Shown here: one piece after another, positions 1-12,300 of the stretch
How positions within the stretch are numbered: position 1 is the first letter of the stretch
How the letters are laid out: every line of letters begins with the position of its first letter
Assembly: GCF_000787575.1 (NCBI RefSeq)
Contig: NW_012236526.1
Location: 1,116,001 to 1,180,000 of the forward strand
Length of the DNA: 64,000 bases
Source of the DNA: Acytostelium subglobosum LB1
Taxonomy: Eukaryota; Evosea; Eumycetozoa; Acytosteliales; Acytosteliaceae
Direction of reading: 5' to 3'
Notes under the pieces: generated by a model
Databases searched by the model: none
What the model saw: only the letters and a program-made list of their open reading frames with translations
Told to the model about the DNA's origin: nothing
Position numbers and translations under genes: made by a program

Positions 1-1
1 G

Positions 2-607
2 TACGGTCCCGCCGACGCCACATTTGCCATGGTGAACAACAAGAAGGTCAACACTCCCGTGCTCCAGATCAACAATGACAGCATCCCATTCATCAAGATC
101 ACGATACCCGATCGCCTCAAGGGTCTCAGCTGGGCCTCTGGCAGAATCGAGATCAATTGCCAAAACAACAACCTCACTGCCTTGCCCGACTTTATCAATG
201 TCTACCAGGTGACTGCCGAGTCCTTTGCCAGCTCATCACCAGTGTGCCCAAACAAGAACAGAGTCAGTGGCATCTACTTGGATGGAGAACTTGACTACCG
301 TGGCATTGACATCACCGATATCGTACGCAATGCCACCGTCAATGGCGTCAAGGAGTTGTACTTCTGTCTCAGATCATCGGATGGCGTGGAGACATACTCA
401 TTCGAATCGATGAATGGCCTAACTGGTAAATTGCCACGCATTCTCTTCATGGATCCTGGAAAGAAGATCATTGAGCAGCCACTCCCAGGTCTCGTGCCAT
501 ACCTCTATGTCGACCCACCCCAACCAAAGCCAAACACTGGTGCAATCATGATGCCATCTCTGGCGATCACATTTGTCTCTTTGTTGTTGGCTATTATAAT
601 TTATTAA
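2..607 (+). CDS. C-terminal part of a DNRLRE/CBM96-like, GPI-type surface protein (5' partial)
   Basis: The frame is open from base 2 through the left window edge, so only the last ~201 residues are visible; the Met at base 29 is internal, not a trusted start. The visible part reads like one DNRLRE (CBM96-like) beta-sandwich: an initial ADATFA motif, a middle V-Y-Q-V strand, a DITDIV segment, and a closing YSFESMNG...PRILF strand. This resemblance is by eye. After a Pro-rich linker (PPQPKPNTG) the protein ends in a hydrophobic run with no cytoplasmic tail, typical of a GPI-attachment signal. It probably lies on the cell surface and may bind carbohydrate. It shares the GPI-type ending with the giant genes downstream but not their domains. 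Confidence 0.55.
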   Translation, partial: YGPADATFAMVNNKKVNTPVLQINNDSIPFIKITIPDRLKGLSWASGRIEINCQNNNLTALPDFINVYQVTAESFASSSPVCPNKNRVSGIYLDGELDYRGIDITDIVRNATVNGVKELYFCLRSSDGVETYSFESMNGLTGKLPRILFMDPGKKIIEQPLPGLVPYLYVDPPQPKPNTGAIMMPSLAITFVSLLLAIIIY

Positions 608-1859
608 AATCAGTGAGTGAAGGCATGACCAATGAACATATTATTACCAACCTGTACTACTCCATAGGGCCAACATAATTGATTGATCAATTACAAATTA
701 CATCTATTTCTGATAGAATTCTGGAATAGTGCACCCCTCCATTTGGAATATCTTGTTGACCATGATGAATAACATTACTCTCTTCTCATTCATGAATATA
801 CTTCTTTGATACTCAACTCAAGCTCAGTTAGGTTGTCAAGCTCACCACCGATCACATCAATTCAAATGTGCTCTCTATTATGTTGTTGTCATTCGCACAA
901 TGATTGATTTGAGGCTGGACAGTCTCTTCTCGGGTAGTATACCGACACTCTGATTAAAGTATTCAGTCTCATCTTTGTAGTCGCCTATTGTGATGTCAAG
1001 TGTAGACCAATGATATGTGATTGCAACATTTGAAGGTGGTGTGTACTACTACACCACTCTGAGAAGTGTGGACCATTGCCAACTGATCAACGTTCAGTTG
1101 AATATCCCATCGGACAAGGCATATGCCTACTCGCCATTAAAACAATGGAACCCTTCTGTCCTCCAATACTCACTATTAAATCTTTAATTTATTCAAACAA
1201 TATCTTTGTGAAACTACCACTCAAAATGTTTGATTGATAGATTGACGGGAGTGTGAATTTGATTGAATTATGATTCGCTCGAATCTAGTTGACATTAGTT
1301 TGTAACCTTGGCAGGGTTGATCAAACCTTGAACCAGTCCTTCGTCATCCTTGTTTGGACTTGTGGTGATGGGTAAGCAAAGACCTCCGATCCAAATTATC
1401 TTTTTTGTTACCTTTGGAGGCCCTAAAACTGATTTGGTGCCATTAATGTTACTAGTCAACATCTATAAAATGCCCCGATAAGATTTTTTTGTCATCATTC
1501 GTTTTTTTTTTAAACTGAAAAACTGATCTTTTGGAACTGAAGCCCGATCGTCAAACAAGGATCTGGCCAATCTCCGTCTCCATTATATGGACACCCCTTC
1601 ATAAAGGATGGTGGCCCCAGCTTGTCATATGTGGAGAAAGACTCATCTTCCCCTTCTCCTTGATTCGATCTTGTGTGATGCGTGCCAACCTGTGACACTC
1701 ATCAGCCCTCTCAAACGACAGGTCGTCTATTGTCCAGTCAGCTGACACTTCACAACATTATTCATTCAACAGTGTTGTTTCAACTACCTATCTGTTGTTA
1801 TTACACATAAAGATATTTATCTCTATTTTATCAATAAAATTATAACATTCAACATCAAA
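608..1859. other. Intergenic spacer upstream of giant gene 1
   Basis: About 1.25 kb without a supportable gene. It is AT-rich, with T-runs near 1500. The last 60 bases before the ATG at 1860 are strongly AT-rich (TATTTATC, TTATCAATAAAATTATAAC), as expected for a dictyostelid promoter and leader. I see no RNA gene or transposon signature here. Confidence 0.5.
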
Positions 1860-4800
1860 ATGATGATGAGTTATAAGGTTATTTCATTGTTGCTTGCCTT
1901 GTGTGTTGTTGGCACATTTGGTCAAGATCAAGTCCAGAACCCTGTCACAGGGCATTGGTACCAATGGCGTAAACTCTCCCAACCCGCCTCCTATGACGCA
2001 ACTATGAACTGGATCGCCAACTCAATCGCCAACTCTCCAGATAAATATGAGCCGTAAGTACCCTTGCCCTAACCCTAACCCTTGCCCTAACCCTAACCCT
2101 TGCCCTAACCCTAACTCTTGCCCCAACCCAAAAGATACTTGGCCTCAATTGACTCGCCAGAGGAGCTTGCCTTCATTAACTCCCATCCAGCGCTGGGTGG
2201 TGTGATTAACTCGTCGTACACATTCTATATCAATGGAGCCAACAATGCTGGTAGCAATTCGTTCCAGTACAACAGTGGTCCATTAAAGGATGGCAACATC
2301 TTCACCTACCGTCCATTCGCACGCTGCTACACCGTCTGTCCATGGGCTGCCAACTACCCCGATTACACCCTCCAAATCGCAACCGTCCCGCAATACCTGA
2401 CGTTGGTCAAAGAGAATGGTCAGGTGGCTTTCCAACATAAGCCCTACACGACCAATCAGATCTTCTTGATCGAGTGGAACGGTTACTCGGACCCACTCAT
2501 CCCAATGCCGCCCACCACCGGTGGATCAATCCAGATCACCAACTTCATCACTGAGGAGGTCACAAAGGCCTTGTGGAACATGCCCACTCTCCTCGTCAAC
2601 ATCATCGACCTCGTCTCCGGAGTGTCGACTCCTGTGTCCATCACCCAAAAGCTTCCTACTTCCATCAAAATCAACGTCCCACCAGGATTCAAGAGATTCA
2701 ACCTGTCCATTGATGATACCAAAGGAAGAACATTCTCCCAAGTCGTTCACTACCAATGTATGTTCATGGTTTGATTAATTGATTGTATCATTGATCATAC
2801 TGACACTCACTCTACTTCTCAGTACCATACATCAATACCGTATATGCCCGTGGATTCACCGTCGGCTCACTTGTGACCATTACTGGAGGCAACTTTGGTA
2901 CCACCGCCAATGAGTTGTCTATCACCATGGCTGGTGCTGCCTGTACTGGCTATTCAGTGGTCGAGGCCTACACCTCTGTTGCTTGCAACCTCGCCGCTTC
3001 CACTACCTCTACCCTCTCGCTTCTCCCAATTACCGTCGGCTATGGTGTCAATAACTATGCTGCCACTTATCGCAACAATCTCCCATTCTGTAAGTAACAA
3101 TGTCATCACTCACTCAATCAAATTAACTCACTCTTGGAACCATTCCATCGCCCACACACAGATGACCCTAACTCTATGACTACGATCCGTGTCTGTGCCA
3201 ATTGTGTCGCATCATTGGCTAACATTAACACGTGGACTCTCGCTTCCGCTACTAACGGAATTATTGATGGCAACAGACCATATGTGGGCGTTGTCTACAA
3301 CGCAGCACAGTCAGCAACAATCGTCAACTCCTACAGTTTGGGCAGCAATAGACTCATGGAGGCTTTGGACACCTACACTGCCAACTCCATCTCCTACAAA
3401 GATCAGTATAGTCCTTTCTTTAAAGTGGCCGCCTACACACCATTCAGCGCCGGTACCCCTGGAGTCTGTGTACCAACAGCAGTCTATTGTAACGGTGATG
3501 CGATGCCATACTCCACCTACTATGTTACCTTTGGACAGGAGAATGGTATTGGCAAGCAATACTCCAATGGTGACAATACAGTGGCCGGTGAGCTAGTGTA
3601 CTACGGAGGCTTCAAGCCAACCCAGAGCGCTTCAAATATCAATCTCAAGGTGGACACTGCTGGAGGAACCGTCTCCTACAGTGTCGGAAGTGGATCCGTT
3701 GGTTTCAAGTTCACTCAACGTTCGTTCACAATGTTTGGCGTTAACTACACCTTCCCCAACGTGTACCAGACCGATCTTTTTGCCGTCAACCTCGTGATCC
3801 CCGCTGGCACTGGCGTCAACGTTCCTGTCACCATCTACATTGAGTCCTACCCAGCACTCACCAACCTCTTTATCACCTACAACCCACCAACCATCACTAA
3901 GATCTCGCCATCGATCACCTCTATCCCAGGCAAGGTCATCGTCAGCGGCACCAACTTTGGTTCCTCAGCCGGTAGCATTACCGCCAAGATCACCCTCGGA
4001 GCGCTTACCATCCCCGTCACCTGCCGAGTCCTCACTGCTCACGTGTCCCTCGAGTGTGACTTCCCAGGTGGCTTTGGCACCCAGACCTTCACTTTGACCG
4101 TCGGCGGCCAGGTCGTTACCTCCTCCTACACGTACCAACCACCAGTGATCACCGTCCAGCCCATCAACAACGGAGATGTCTTGGTTCTCACCGGAACTGG
4201 TTTTGGTACCGTGCTCACCAACATGGCCTTGTCCATCCCAACTGTCGCTGGCACTGCCACGCTCACCACCGTGTCCGACCCACAGACTTACACTGTCAAG
4301 GTCGTGACCACAACCAAGAACGGTCCAATCTTCACCACTGTCGGTGGCCAAGTCAGTAACACCATGTACATGACATACAAGCCCGCAGTCACTGGCGTCT
4401 CTGGTGTCTCTACCAGTACCGCCTCGAGCATTGTGATCGCTGGAAGCTTCCTCTCGCTCACCAGATCCAACTCATCCAGTTGTGATGTATCGATCTTGAT
4501 CGACTCGACACCATGCACTATCCCATCCAACCCAGATGCCACCTCGATCAAGTGTACCGCTTCAGCCCTCACCGGCTCGCACTCAATCGTTGTCACCATT
4601 GATGGCAAGTCATCTGATTCGTTCACCTTTGCTGCCCCATCTCCAACCGTGGCCGGAAACATCCAACAGAATGGCGAGACCATCATTATCACTGGTGCCA
4701 ACTTTGGTAACAATGCCGCCAACGTTGTAGTTACTCTCGGAGGCCAGACCATCTCCACAACCTCTGTCACAGACGGCTCGATCACTGCCACACTCCCAGC

Positions 4801-7800
4801 CACCGCTACCAACGGACCACTCTTGGTCACCGTTTCAAGCATTCCATCCAACGTACAGAACTTCGAGATCACACCAATCTTTGTCTCGGCCAACGCCATC
4901 CCCACTGACGGAGGTGCCCTCGTGATCACCGGAAAGTTCTTAAACAGTGTGGACTCGGCCAACAGCCCACTAACTCCAACAGTTACCATCGGCGCTAGCA
5001 CCCAATGCAAGGACGCTGCTGTCACTCAAGGCAACACCCAGCTGACCTGTACCGCACCCGCTGGTGTTGGAAAGAACAATGCTATCACCATCGCCATCGG
5101 TTCAAAGTCCACCGCAGGCACATTCAACTACCTCGCACCATCCGTTACCAGTGTAGTCCAGAGCCCAACTGACCCTCAGATCACTGTGACTGGAGCAAAC
5201 TTTGGTCAACAAGCCACCGCCATTGGAGTCTTTATCAATGGTGCGACCATCCAGGCTACCTCCTTCTCTTCAGGTTACACCCAGATCGTTGCCACGATCC
5301 CAACCTCAACCAAGAGTGATGATGTCTACGTCATTGTTGGCGGCCAGTCATCCAACTCTGAGTTCCTCAGTACCATCCCAATCTTGGCGACCATCGGCCA
5401 GCCACCCGCCGCCGGAGGATCGATCTCCATCATTGGTACCTTCATGCAATCGACCGACTACTTTGGAAACACCTTGGTTCCAACAGTCACCATTGACACC
5501 AACATCGCATGCACCGGTGCAGCCTTCACAGGCTCATCTGGCTTAGTCGTCACATGTCTGGCACCAGCCGGCACTGGTGTTGGCCACATGGCTGTCGTCT
5601 CGATCAACTCGCAGGCCTCCAACCCATCGCCATTTGAATACCAAGCACCATCAATCATCTCTGCCACTCAGGATGACAAGGCCATCACCGTCACTGGTGT
5701 CAACTTTGGAACTGATGCCAGCAAGGTCACCGTGGTCTTTGGCACCGCCGTCTCTAACTTCCCAACATCGATCACCGACACCCAAATCGTTGCCAACATC
5801 CCTAAGGACGCGCTCAATGGTGGTGTCAACGTTGTCGTCGACACCCAGTCCGCAGCCGTAACCCTCCCATTCGACTTGACACCAATCATCAACACTGTCA
5901 AGTCTGCACCAATCGCTGGAGGCGAGATTACCATCACCGGATACTTCCTCAATTCTGTCCGCCAGAACTCCGACCCAACCACCAAGTCAGTGACCCTGTT
6001 GCCAAGCACACCGTGCAACAATGTCAACAAGATTGCTGATGACAACAACCAGGCTCGCTTCACCTGTACCGTCCCATCTGGCACCGGTGCCCCCACTCTC
6101 AGAGTGACCATCGACAGCAAGTCAACCGACACCACCGAGTTTGCTTATGGCCTGCCCACCATTGACTCTGTCAACGTTGATACTACCAACACTATCACAG
6201 TCATTGGTACCAACTTGATTGCAGATGGTGTCACCACCAATATCAATTACGGAGTATACCCCATCACGACCTATACCGTCTCCACCGACAATACCACGAT
6301 CACCTTCAGTGCACCAGCCGGTGCCTTGGCCGACTATGTCCACATCAACGTGGGTGGCACTGACGTGAAGTACCTCACACCATTGTACCCAATCCTCAGC
6401 TCGGTCACTCCCTCCCGAACCATTGGCTCAGAGGTCACGTTGACAGGAACATACTTGAACTCATTCAATGCCGACTCGACCCAGACCACGATGACCGTCA
6501 CCATCAATGGAGTGTCATGCGCTGTTACCCCTGATGCCCTGACCTCAACTAAATACGTCCAGGCACCACCAGGTGTTGGCACCAACTTTGAGGTAACCAT
6601 CAAGATTGGCGCATATTCATCAACCATCAACACATTCAACTACCTCCCACCATCAATGAGTGGAGTGATCGAGCAGAATGGTCAGACAATCACTGTAAAT
6701 GGTGACAACTTTGGCGCATCTAAGGACGCCGTCACTGCCCCAACTGGAATGACCTGCGTCTCTGCCGCCCACACAACAGTCGTCTTCTCGATCCCAACCG
6801 TCTACCAATCCCAGTCCATCAGCATCACAGTTGGAGGTCAATCAGTGTCTGGCATCTTTGTCATCACCCCAATTGTTAATGATGTTGCCGCCATCTACGC
6901 TGATGGAGGTGATGTCGTGATCAGTGGATCATACCTCAACTCTCAATCTGCCAATGGTACCGCTACGACTGTGGCCATCACATTCGGTCCAATGAGCTGT
7001 GCGTTCAAGTCTGCTGCCCAAGATGGATCATCACTCACATGTACACTCGGTGCCAAGTCGATCTTTGAAGGTGCCATCTCCGTGTCCATTGATAACAAGG
7101 TTGCCTCAACCGTGTCCACCTACNCCTCACTCCCACCAACCGTNAGCTATGCATCCTCCGTCAAACCCGCTGGTGGCCAGGTCACCATCCAGGGTTCCCA
7201 CATCGTTGAGCCATTCACAGTCACCGTCGCCGGTCTCCCATGTGCCAATGGTGTGCTTACCGGAACCACCACAATCGTCTGTTACCTCGGATCTGGAGGT
7301 GCTGCAGCCCAAATGATCTCCGTGGCTCTGCCAGTCGTCGTCTCTAACGACCAGATCTCGGCCACTGCCAACGTCTTCCTCTACAGCCGCTACGACTGTG
7401 ACTCCCAATGCCTCAATGGTGGTACCTGCCAGGAGGGTTACTGTGTGTGTCCAACTGGATTCTCTGGCCCAACCTGTGCTGTCCCAGTCGGCGCTGTTGT
7501 CCAACCAACACTCGACCCATCCAAGGTCACATTCCCAGTGGCCTCGCTCGTCAGCTTTACCTCCCAGATCGCCTACATTCAAGAGTATGACAACAATGCC
7601 AACCAAGTGGTGTCCACTGTCACCATCATCGGCGCCACATGGGCCGAGTCTGCACAATCGACCTTCGACGCCACAGTCCAAGGTGTGTCAGTCCAGGTCA
7701 AGACGGACTTCTTCAACTCAGCCTCTGATGTTGAGTACGCGGGTGAGACCATCCCAGTGCCAGCAGGTGGAGTCAAGCACACTGTTGCCATCTCTGGATG

Positions 7801-8220
7801 GGAGTTCACTTACCAAGACAACGTCTTGAGAGTGATCTATGAGTCTCAGACACCATCAACATTCAACTACAACTGCTCCACTGCCTCAACATCAGTGTCA
7901 CACTTTGATAACTCCAACATGCCCGTGTCATTCACATTGGACTCACCCGCTGGATTCATGTTGGTTCACATCTCTGATCGCGCATACGTCGACACCCAAT
8001 TGTACCAGATTCAAGTTGTCCAAGACACCACACTTCCAGCCATCGATGGAAACACCGTCACTCGTTATGCAGTCGTAGCACCATCATTCTCCAAGACACT
8101 TGTCTTTGATCCAGTGTTTGTTGCATACCAGAGACCATCCATCATCATCAACCCCAACTGCAATCCAACTACCTCTACCTCTACCACTGGAACATCTTCT
8201 TCCACTACCTCTACCACTGG

Positions 8221-8251
<31 letters not shown>

Positions 8252-8434
8252 TCCACTACCACCGAGTCTGCCACATCTACCACAACAACAACTACTTCAC
8301 CCTCGACCACATCACCAAGTGACTCGACAACCACAACAACTCTGTCCTCCACTACTGGACTCAGTGCATCATTCAAGGTCACTCCATCAATGATGTTGGT
8401 TGCACTCCTCTGCATCATGTCATTCCTTTTCTAA
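1860..8434 (+). CDS. Giant surface protein 1: C-type-lectin-like, IPT/TIG repeats, EGF, supersandwich, Thr stalk, GPI-type tail
   Basis: Four exons: 1860-2053, 2135-2757, 2823-3089, 3162-8434, predicting 2118 residues. Residues 1-21 form a signal peptide. Residues ~25-200 resemble a degenerate C-type lectin domain (GHWYQW, YLASIDSPEE, FQYNSGP, LIEWNG). About 15 IPT/TIG units follow, recognisable by the repeated (V/I)TGxNFG or ITGxFLNS core. An EGF-like domain lies at ~1772-1802 (CLNGGTCQEGYCVCPTGFSG). A ComC/Tgr-type supersandwich region runs to ~2028, then a Thr/Ser tract to ~2094 and a hydrophobic tail without cytoplasmic residues (GPI-type). The family is known for cell adhesion and, in TgrB1/TgrC1, self-recognition; a similar role here is inference. 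Two ambiguous bases lie at 7124 and 7144. Confidence 0.88.
2061..2129 (+). repeat. Telomere-like CCCTAA tract inside intron 1
   Basis: Three near-perfect copies of an 18-bp unit (CCCTTGCCCTAACCCTAA) plus a degenerate fourth fill most of intron 1 of giant gene 1. Two thirds of each unit is CCCTAA (TTAGGG on the other strand). The equivalent intron of giant gene 3 keeps a short CCTAACCCTA remnant near 18061; the gene 2 intron shows none. Confidence 0.85.
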
Positions 8435-9301
8435 ACTCGCGCGGTCTAATTCCTCCATCATTCAATCAAATAAATTATTATATTTATATTTATCAAATAA
8501 TAATAATTCATTGATTGATAATGTCCGACCTCAATGATGGTATCACGAACGGTGACACACTCTCGATCTGTCTTTATAATATCTAACAACTAATACGGTT
8601 TGACCGTCTGGCTTGACTGGTCTACACAAATTGATTAATTAAGATCTAATCGGTTGACCCACATAATCAATGGTTAGGCAGAGTCTGGTTGAACCTGGGT
8701 AACAGTATCCGTAATCCACTTTTAGGATACCGCGAATCCTAGCAGGACGTTGGATAAAGTGAGGGCCTATCCTGTCCTTTAGGCCCACAGGTGTATCTAG
8801 ATCTCTAACGGTACCAGTCTACACACTCCGTAACGACGGACCAGATTTTAATTTCATCATGATCTTTTGGAGAGTCACCGCACCAGTGGTTGCCTATCAT
8901 CAAAATAATTTGGGATTACAAGGCCACCTAGACTCCACGACCAGCACCACAACCATGACCGCAACCAAGTGACCCCAAACCATCAAATCTCAATTTGACA
9001 AGTTAAGGCCCGGAGATGCGCAAAGAAGCAGGCCCTGACCTTCTTTTCCAATCTACACTACTCTAGACTAGTCTTCAAATCGATGGCATGCTTCTACATT
9101 ATACACACGATGGGTTCCAGCAATAGGGAAAGGGTAGGGTTTAGGATAAAGAACAATATCTGCCACAGATCACCAAAAATACCAGTGATGGACAGCAACC
9201 AATGGCAGTAATAAGTGATGCTCTTCATTAACCTTCATTAATTATAATTCTTCACTAATCTATCTAGCGATTACTTTATTAACTGATTTATTTTTATAAT
9301 A
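8435..9301. other. Intergenic spacer between giant genes 1 and 2; duplicated block with hairpins
   Basis: No protein gene is supported. Two blocks recur after giant gene 2: 8613-8640 matches 17289-17314, and 8947-9005 matches 17531-17594. The spacer was therefore duplicated together with the gene. The part at 8690-8850 is more GC-rich than its surroundings and holds short inverted repeats: GTATCC/GGATAC, TAGGAT/ATCCTA, GGGCCTA (8763-8769) with TAGGCCC (8780-8786), and TCCGT/ACGGA. Confidence 0.6.
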
Positions 9302-12300
9302 ATGATTATTAATAATAAGGTTATTACATTATTGTTGGCAATATGCGTTGTTAGCGTATATGGTCAATCAATGGTCCAGGACCCAGTTTCGGGTCACTGG
9401 TACCAATGGCGTAAAATCATCACTACCACTTCCTACAGTACCACCTTGAACTGGATTGCAAACTCAATTACTAACTCTCCAGACAAGAATGAACCGTATG
9501 TATTATTAATAATAATAAATATATCTATCAATATCTAACTCATTACTTACTCTCATAATTATTATTTATTGTCCCTTCCCTCTCCATTTCCAAAGATACT
9601 TGGCATCAATTGACTCTCCAGAGGAACTTGCTTTCTTAACTTCGCAGCCAGCAATCGCAGGTGCCATCAACTCTTCGTTTACATTCTTTGTTAATGGAAT
9701 GAATAGTGTTGGTAATAATTCGTTCCAGTATAATAGTGGTCCCTCAAAGGATCTAAATATTTATACCTATCGTACTGTTGCCCGATGTTTCACCGTCTGT
9801 CCTTGGGCGCCCAACTATCCTGACCTCTCGTCTACTGGCCTATACCTGTCAATGGTCAATGTCAATGGCCAGTTAATGTTACAAAACAAACCATTTGTTG
9901 CAAATCAATTCTATTTAATTGAATGGAATGGATACACTGACCCTCAGATCGCATCGCCACCCACCACCGGTGGTTCCATCGACATCACCAATCTCAAGGC
10001 TGACGAGGTGACCAAAATCAATTGGAACATTGCAACCCTCACCGCCACCATCATTGACTCGACAGGAACTTCGACGCCTGCCACCATCACCAGCCGTGGC
10101 CCCACCTCAATCAAGGTGACCATCCCACCAGGTTACAAGAGATTCACCTTGTCCCTCGATGATACCAAAGGAAGGAAGTACTCGCAATACGTTCACTACC
10201 AATGTATGTTTTCTGATCATCACCTACTTTCAAAAAAGTTGATCAATGTTTGATCATTGATCATTCGTTCAATCAGTCAATCAATCTCAACAAAGTCATA
10301 CATGTACTAATACATTCTTTCGCACACTCAGTGCCATACATCAGCACGTTGTACGCCCGTGGCTACACTGTTGGCTCATCGGTGACCATCACCGGAGGCA
10401 ACTTTGGTACAACACCCGTTGATCTCTCCATCACCATTGCCGGTGCAGCCTGTACTGGATATAATGTGGTCGAGTCCTACACCACTGTTGCTTGCAACCT
10501 CGCCGCTGCCACAACATCCTCACTCGCACTTCTCCCCATAACCATCGGTTACGGTCCCAACAACTATGTTGCCTCCTATCGCAACAACATCCCTTTCTGT
10601 ATGTATCATCGGTAATCACAGTGAGTGATAGTCACTCACTCAAACTCATTTCTTACTCATCTCTCATCTTTAGATGACTTCAACACGATGACTGTGATCC
10701 GTGCTTGCGCTGACTGTATGGGAATCCCCAACGATTTTGCCCATTGGATGGTTTATTCGCCAGAAATTGACTACAATACGCCCTACTTTGGAGTGGTGAT
10801 CAACTCGGCCCAGTCCAATGCCATCGTCAGCAACTACAACCCTGGCACCAGGAAGCTATGGGAGGGTTTGAGTGTCACCGGCCCACCCAACACTATCGTC
10901 TATGCATCAGGAGGAGGTCCCTACGAGAGTGTCGTCGCCTACACGCCTTTCAACACGACACTCGGCGGAACCTGTGTGCCCACCGCTATCTACTGTCCCG
11001 GTGACCCGATAGTTGGAAGCACCAAGCTGATCGCCTACGGACAGGAGAGTGGTGTGGGTAAGCAGTATCCAATCTTTGACGTGGATGCATTGCTTGGAGA
11101 GTTTGTTTATTATGGAGGCTACCGTCCAACCAAAGGAACAGACCTTGTCCTCAAGTTCGATACAGCTGGAGGCCAGGTCGCCTATACTGTAACAGGATCA
11201 GTTGGTTTCAAGTTCACCAAACGATCATTTGTGATGAGCGGCGTGACCTACACCTTCCCCAACGTGTACCAGACCAGTTTGAACGGACTCACCCTTGTGA
11301 TCCCCGCAGGCACTGGTGTCGACATCCCCGTCACCGTCAACATTGAGTCCTACTCGTTCACCAACGTCAAGGTCTCCTACAACCCACCAACGATCACCAA
11401 GATCTCGCCAGCCATCACCTCCATACCAGGCAAAGTCACCGTCAGCGGCACCAACTTTGGTCCATCAGCCAGCAGCATCACCGCCAAGCTCACACTCGGC
11501 GCCAACACCAACACGGTCACCTGCCGTATTGCCACAGCGCACACTGCCCTCGAGTGTGACTTCCCAGGTGGCTATGGCACTCAGACCTTCACATTGATCG
11601 TCGGCGGCCAGACCACCACCTTCACCTACACATATCAACCACCAGTGATCACCGCCCAACCAACCAACAACGGAGATGTCTTGGTTCTCACCGGAACTAG
11701 CTTTGGTACCGCGCTCACCAACATGGCATTGTCCATCCCAACCGTCTCTGGCACTGCCACGCTCACCACCGTGTCCGACCCACAGACATACACCGTCAAG
11801 GTCGCCACCACCTCCAAGAACGGTCCAATCTTCACGACAGTCGGAGGCCAAACCAGTAACACTGTTTACATGACATACAAGCCCACCATCACTGGAGTGA
11901 CTAGTCTCTCCACTTCTGCCTCATCGACCCTTACAATCTCAGGCAGCTTCCTCTCGCTCACCCGTTCCAACTCATCAAACTGTGTCGTGTCCATTATGAT
12001 TGACTCGATTCCATGCACCATCCCATCAAACCCTGACGCCTCTTCAATCATGTGTACCGCCCCAGCCATCACCGGATCGCACTCACTTGTCGTAACAATC
12101 GATGGCAAGGCCTCTGATCCATTCACCATTGCCGCCCCATTACCAACCATTGCCAGTATCCAGCAGCTTAGTCCAACGATGGTCATCACTGGAACAAACT
12201 TTGGTACCGTCGCCGCCAACGTGGTGATCACACTCGGCACATTGACCATCACACCATCCTCAGTATCCAACCTCAAGGTCACTGCCACACTCCCATCCTC

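Noticed and set aside
4288-5025. Long minus-strand open frame opposite giant gene 1 (also 11866-12684, 20247-21143)
   Set aside because: Mirrors of IPT-coding exons; they repeat wherever the IPT units repeat and arise from NNC codon bias, with no start context or domain.
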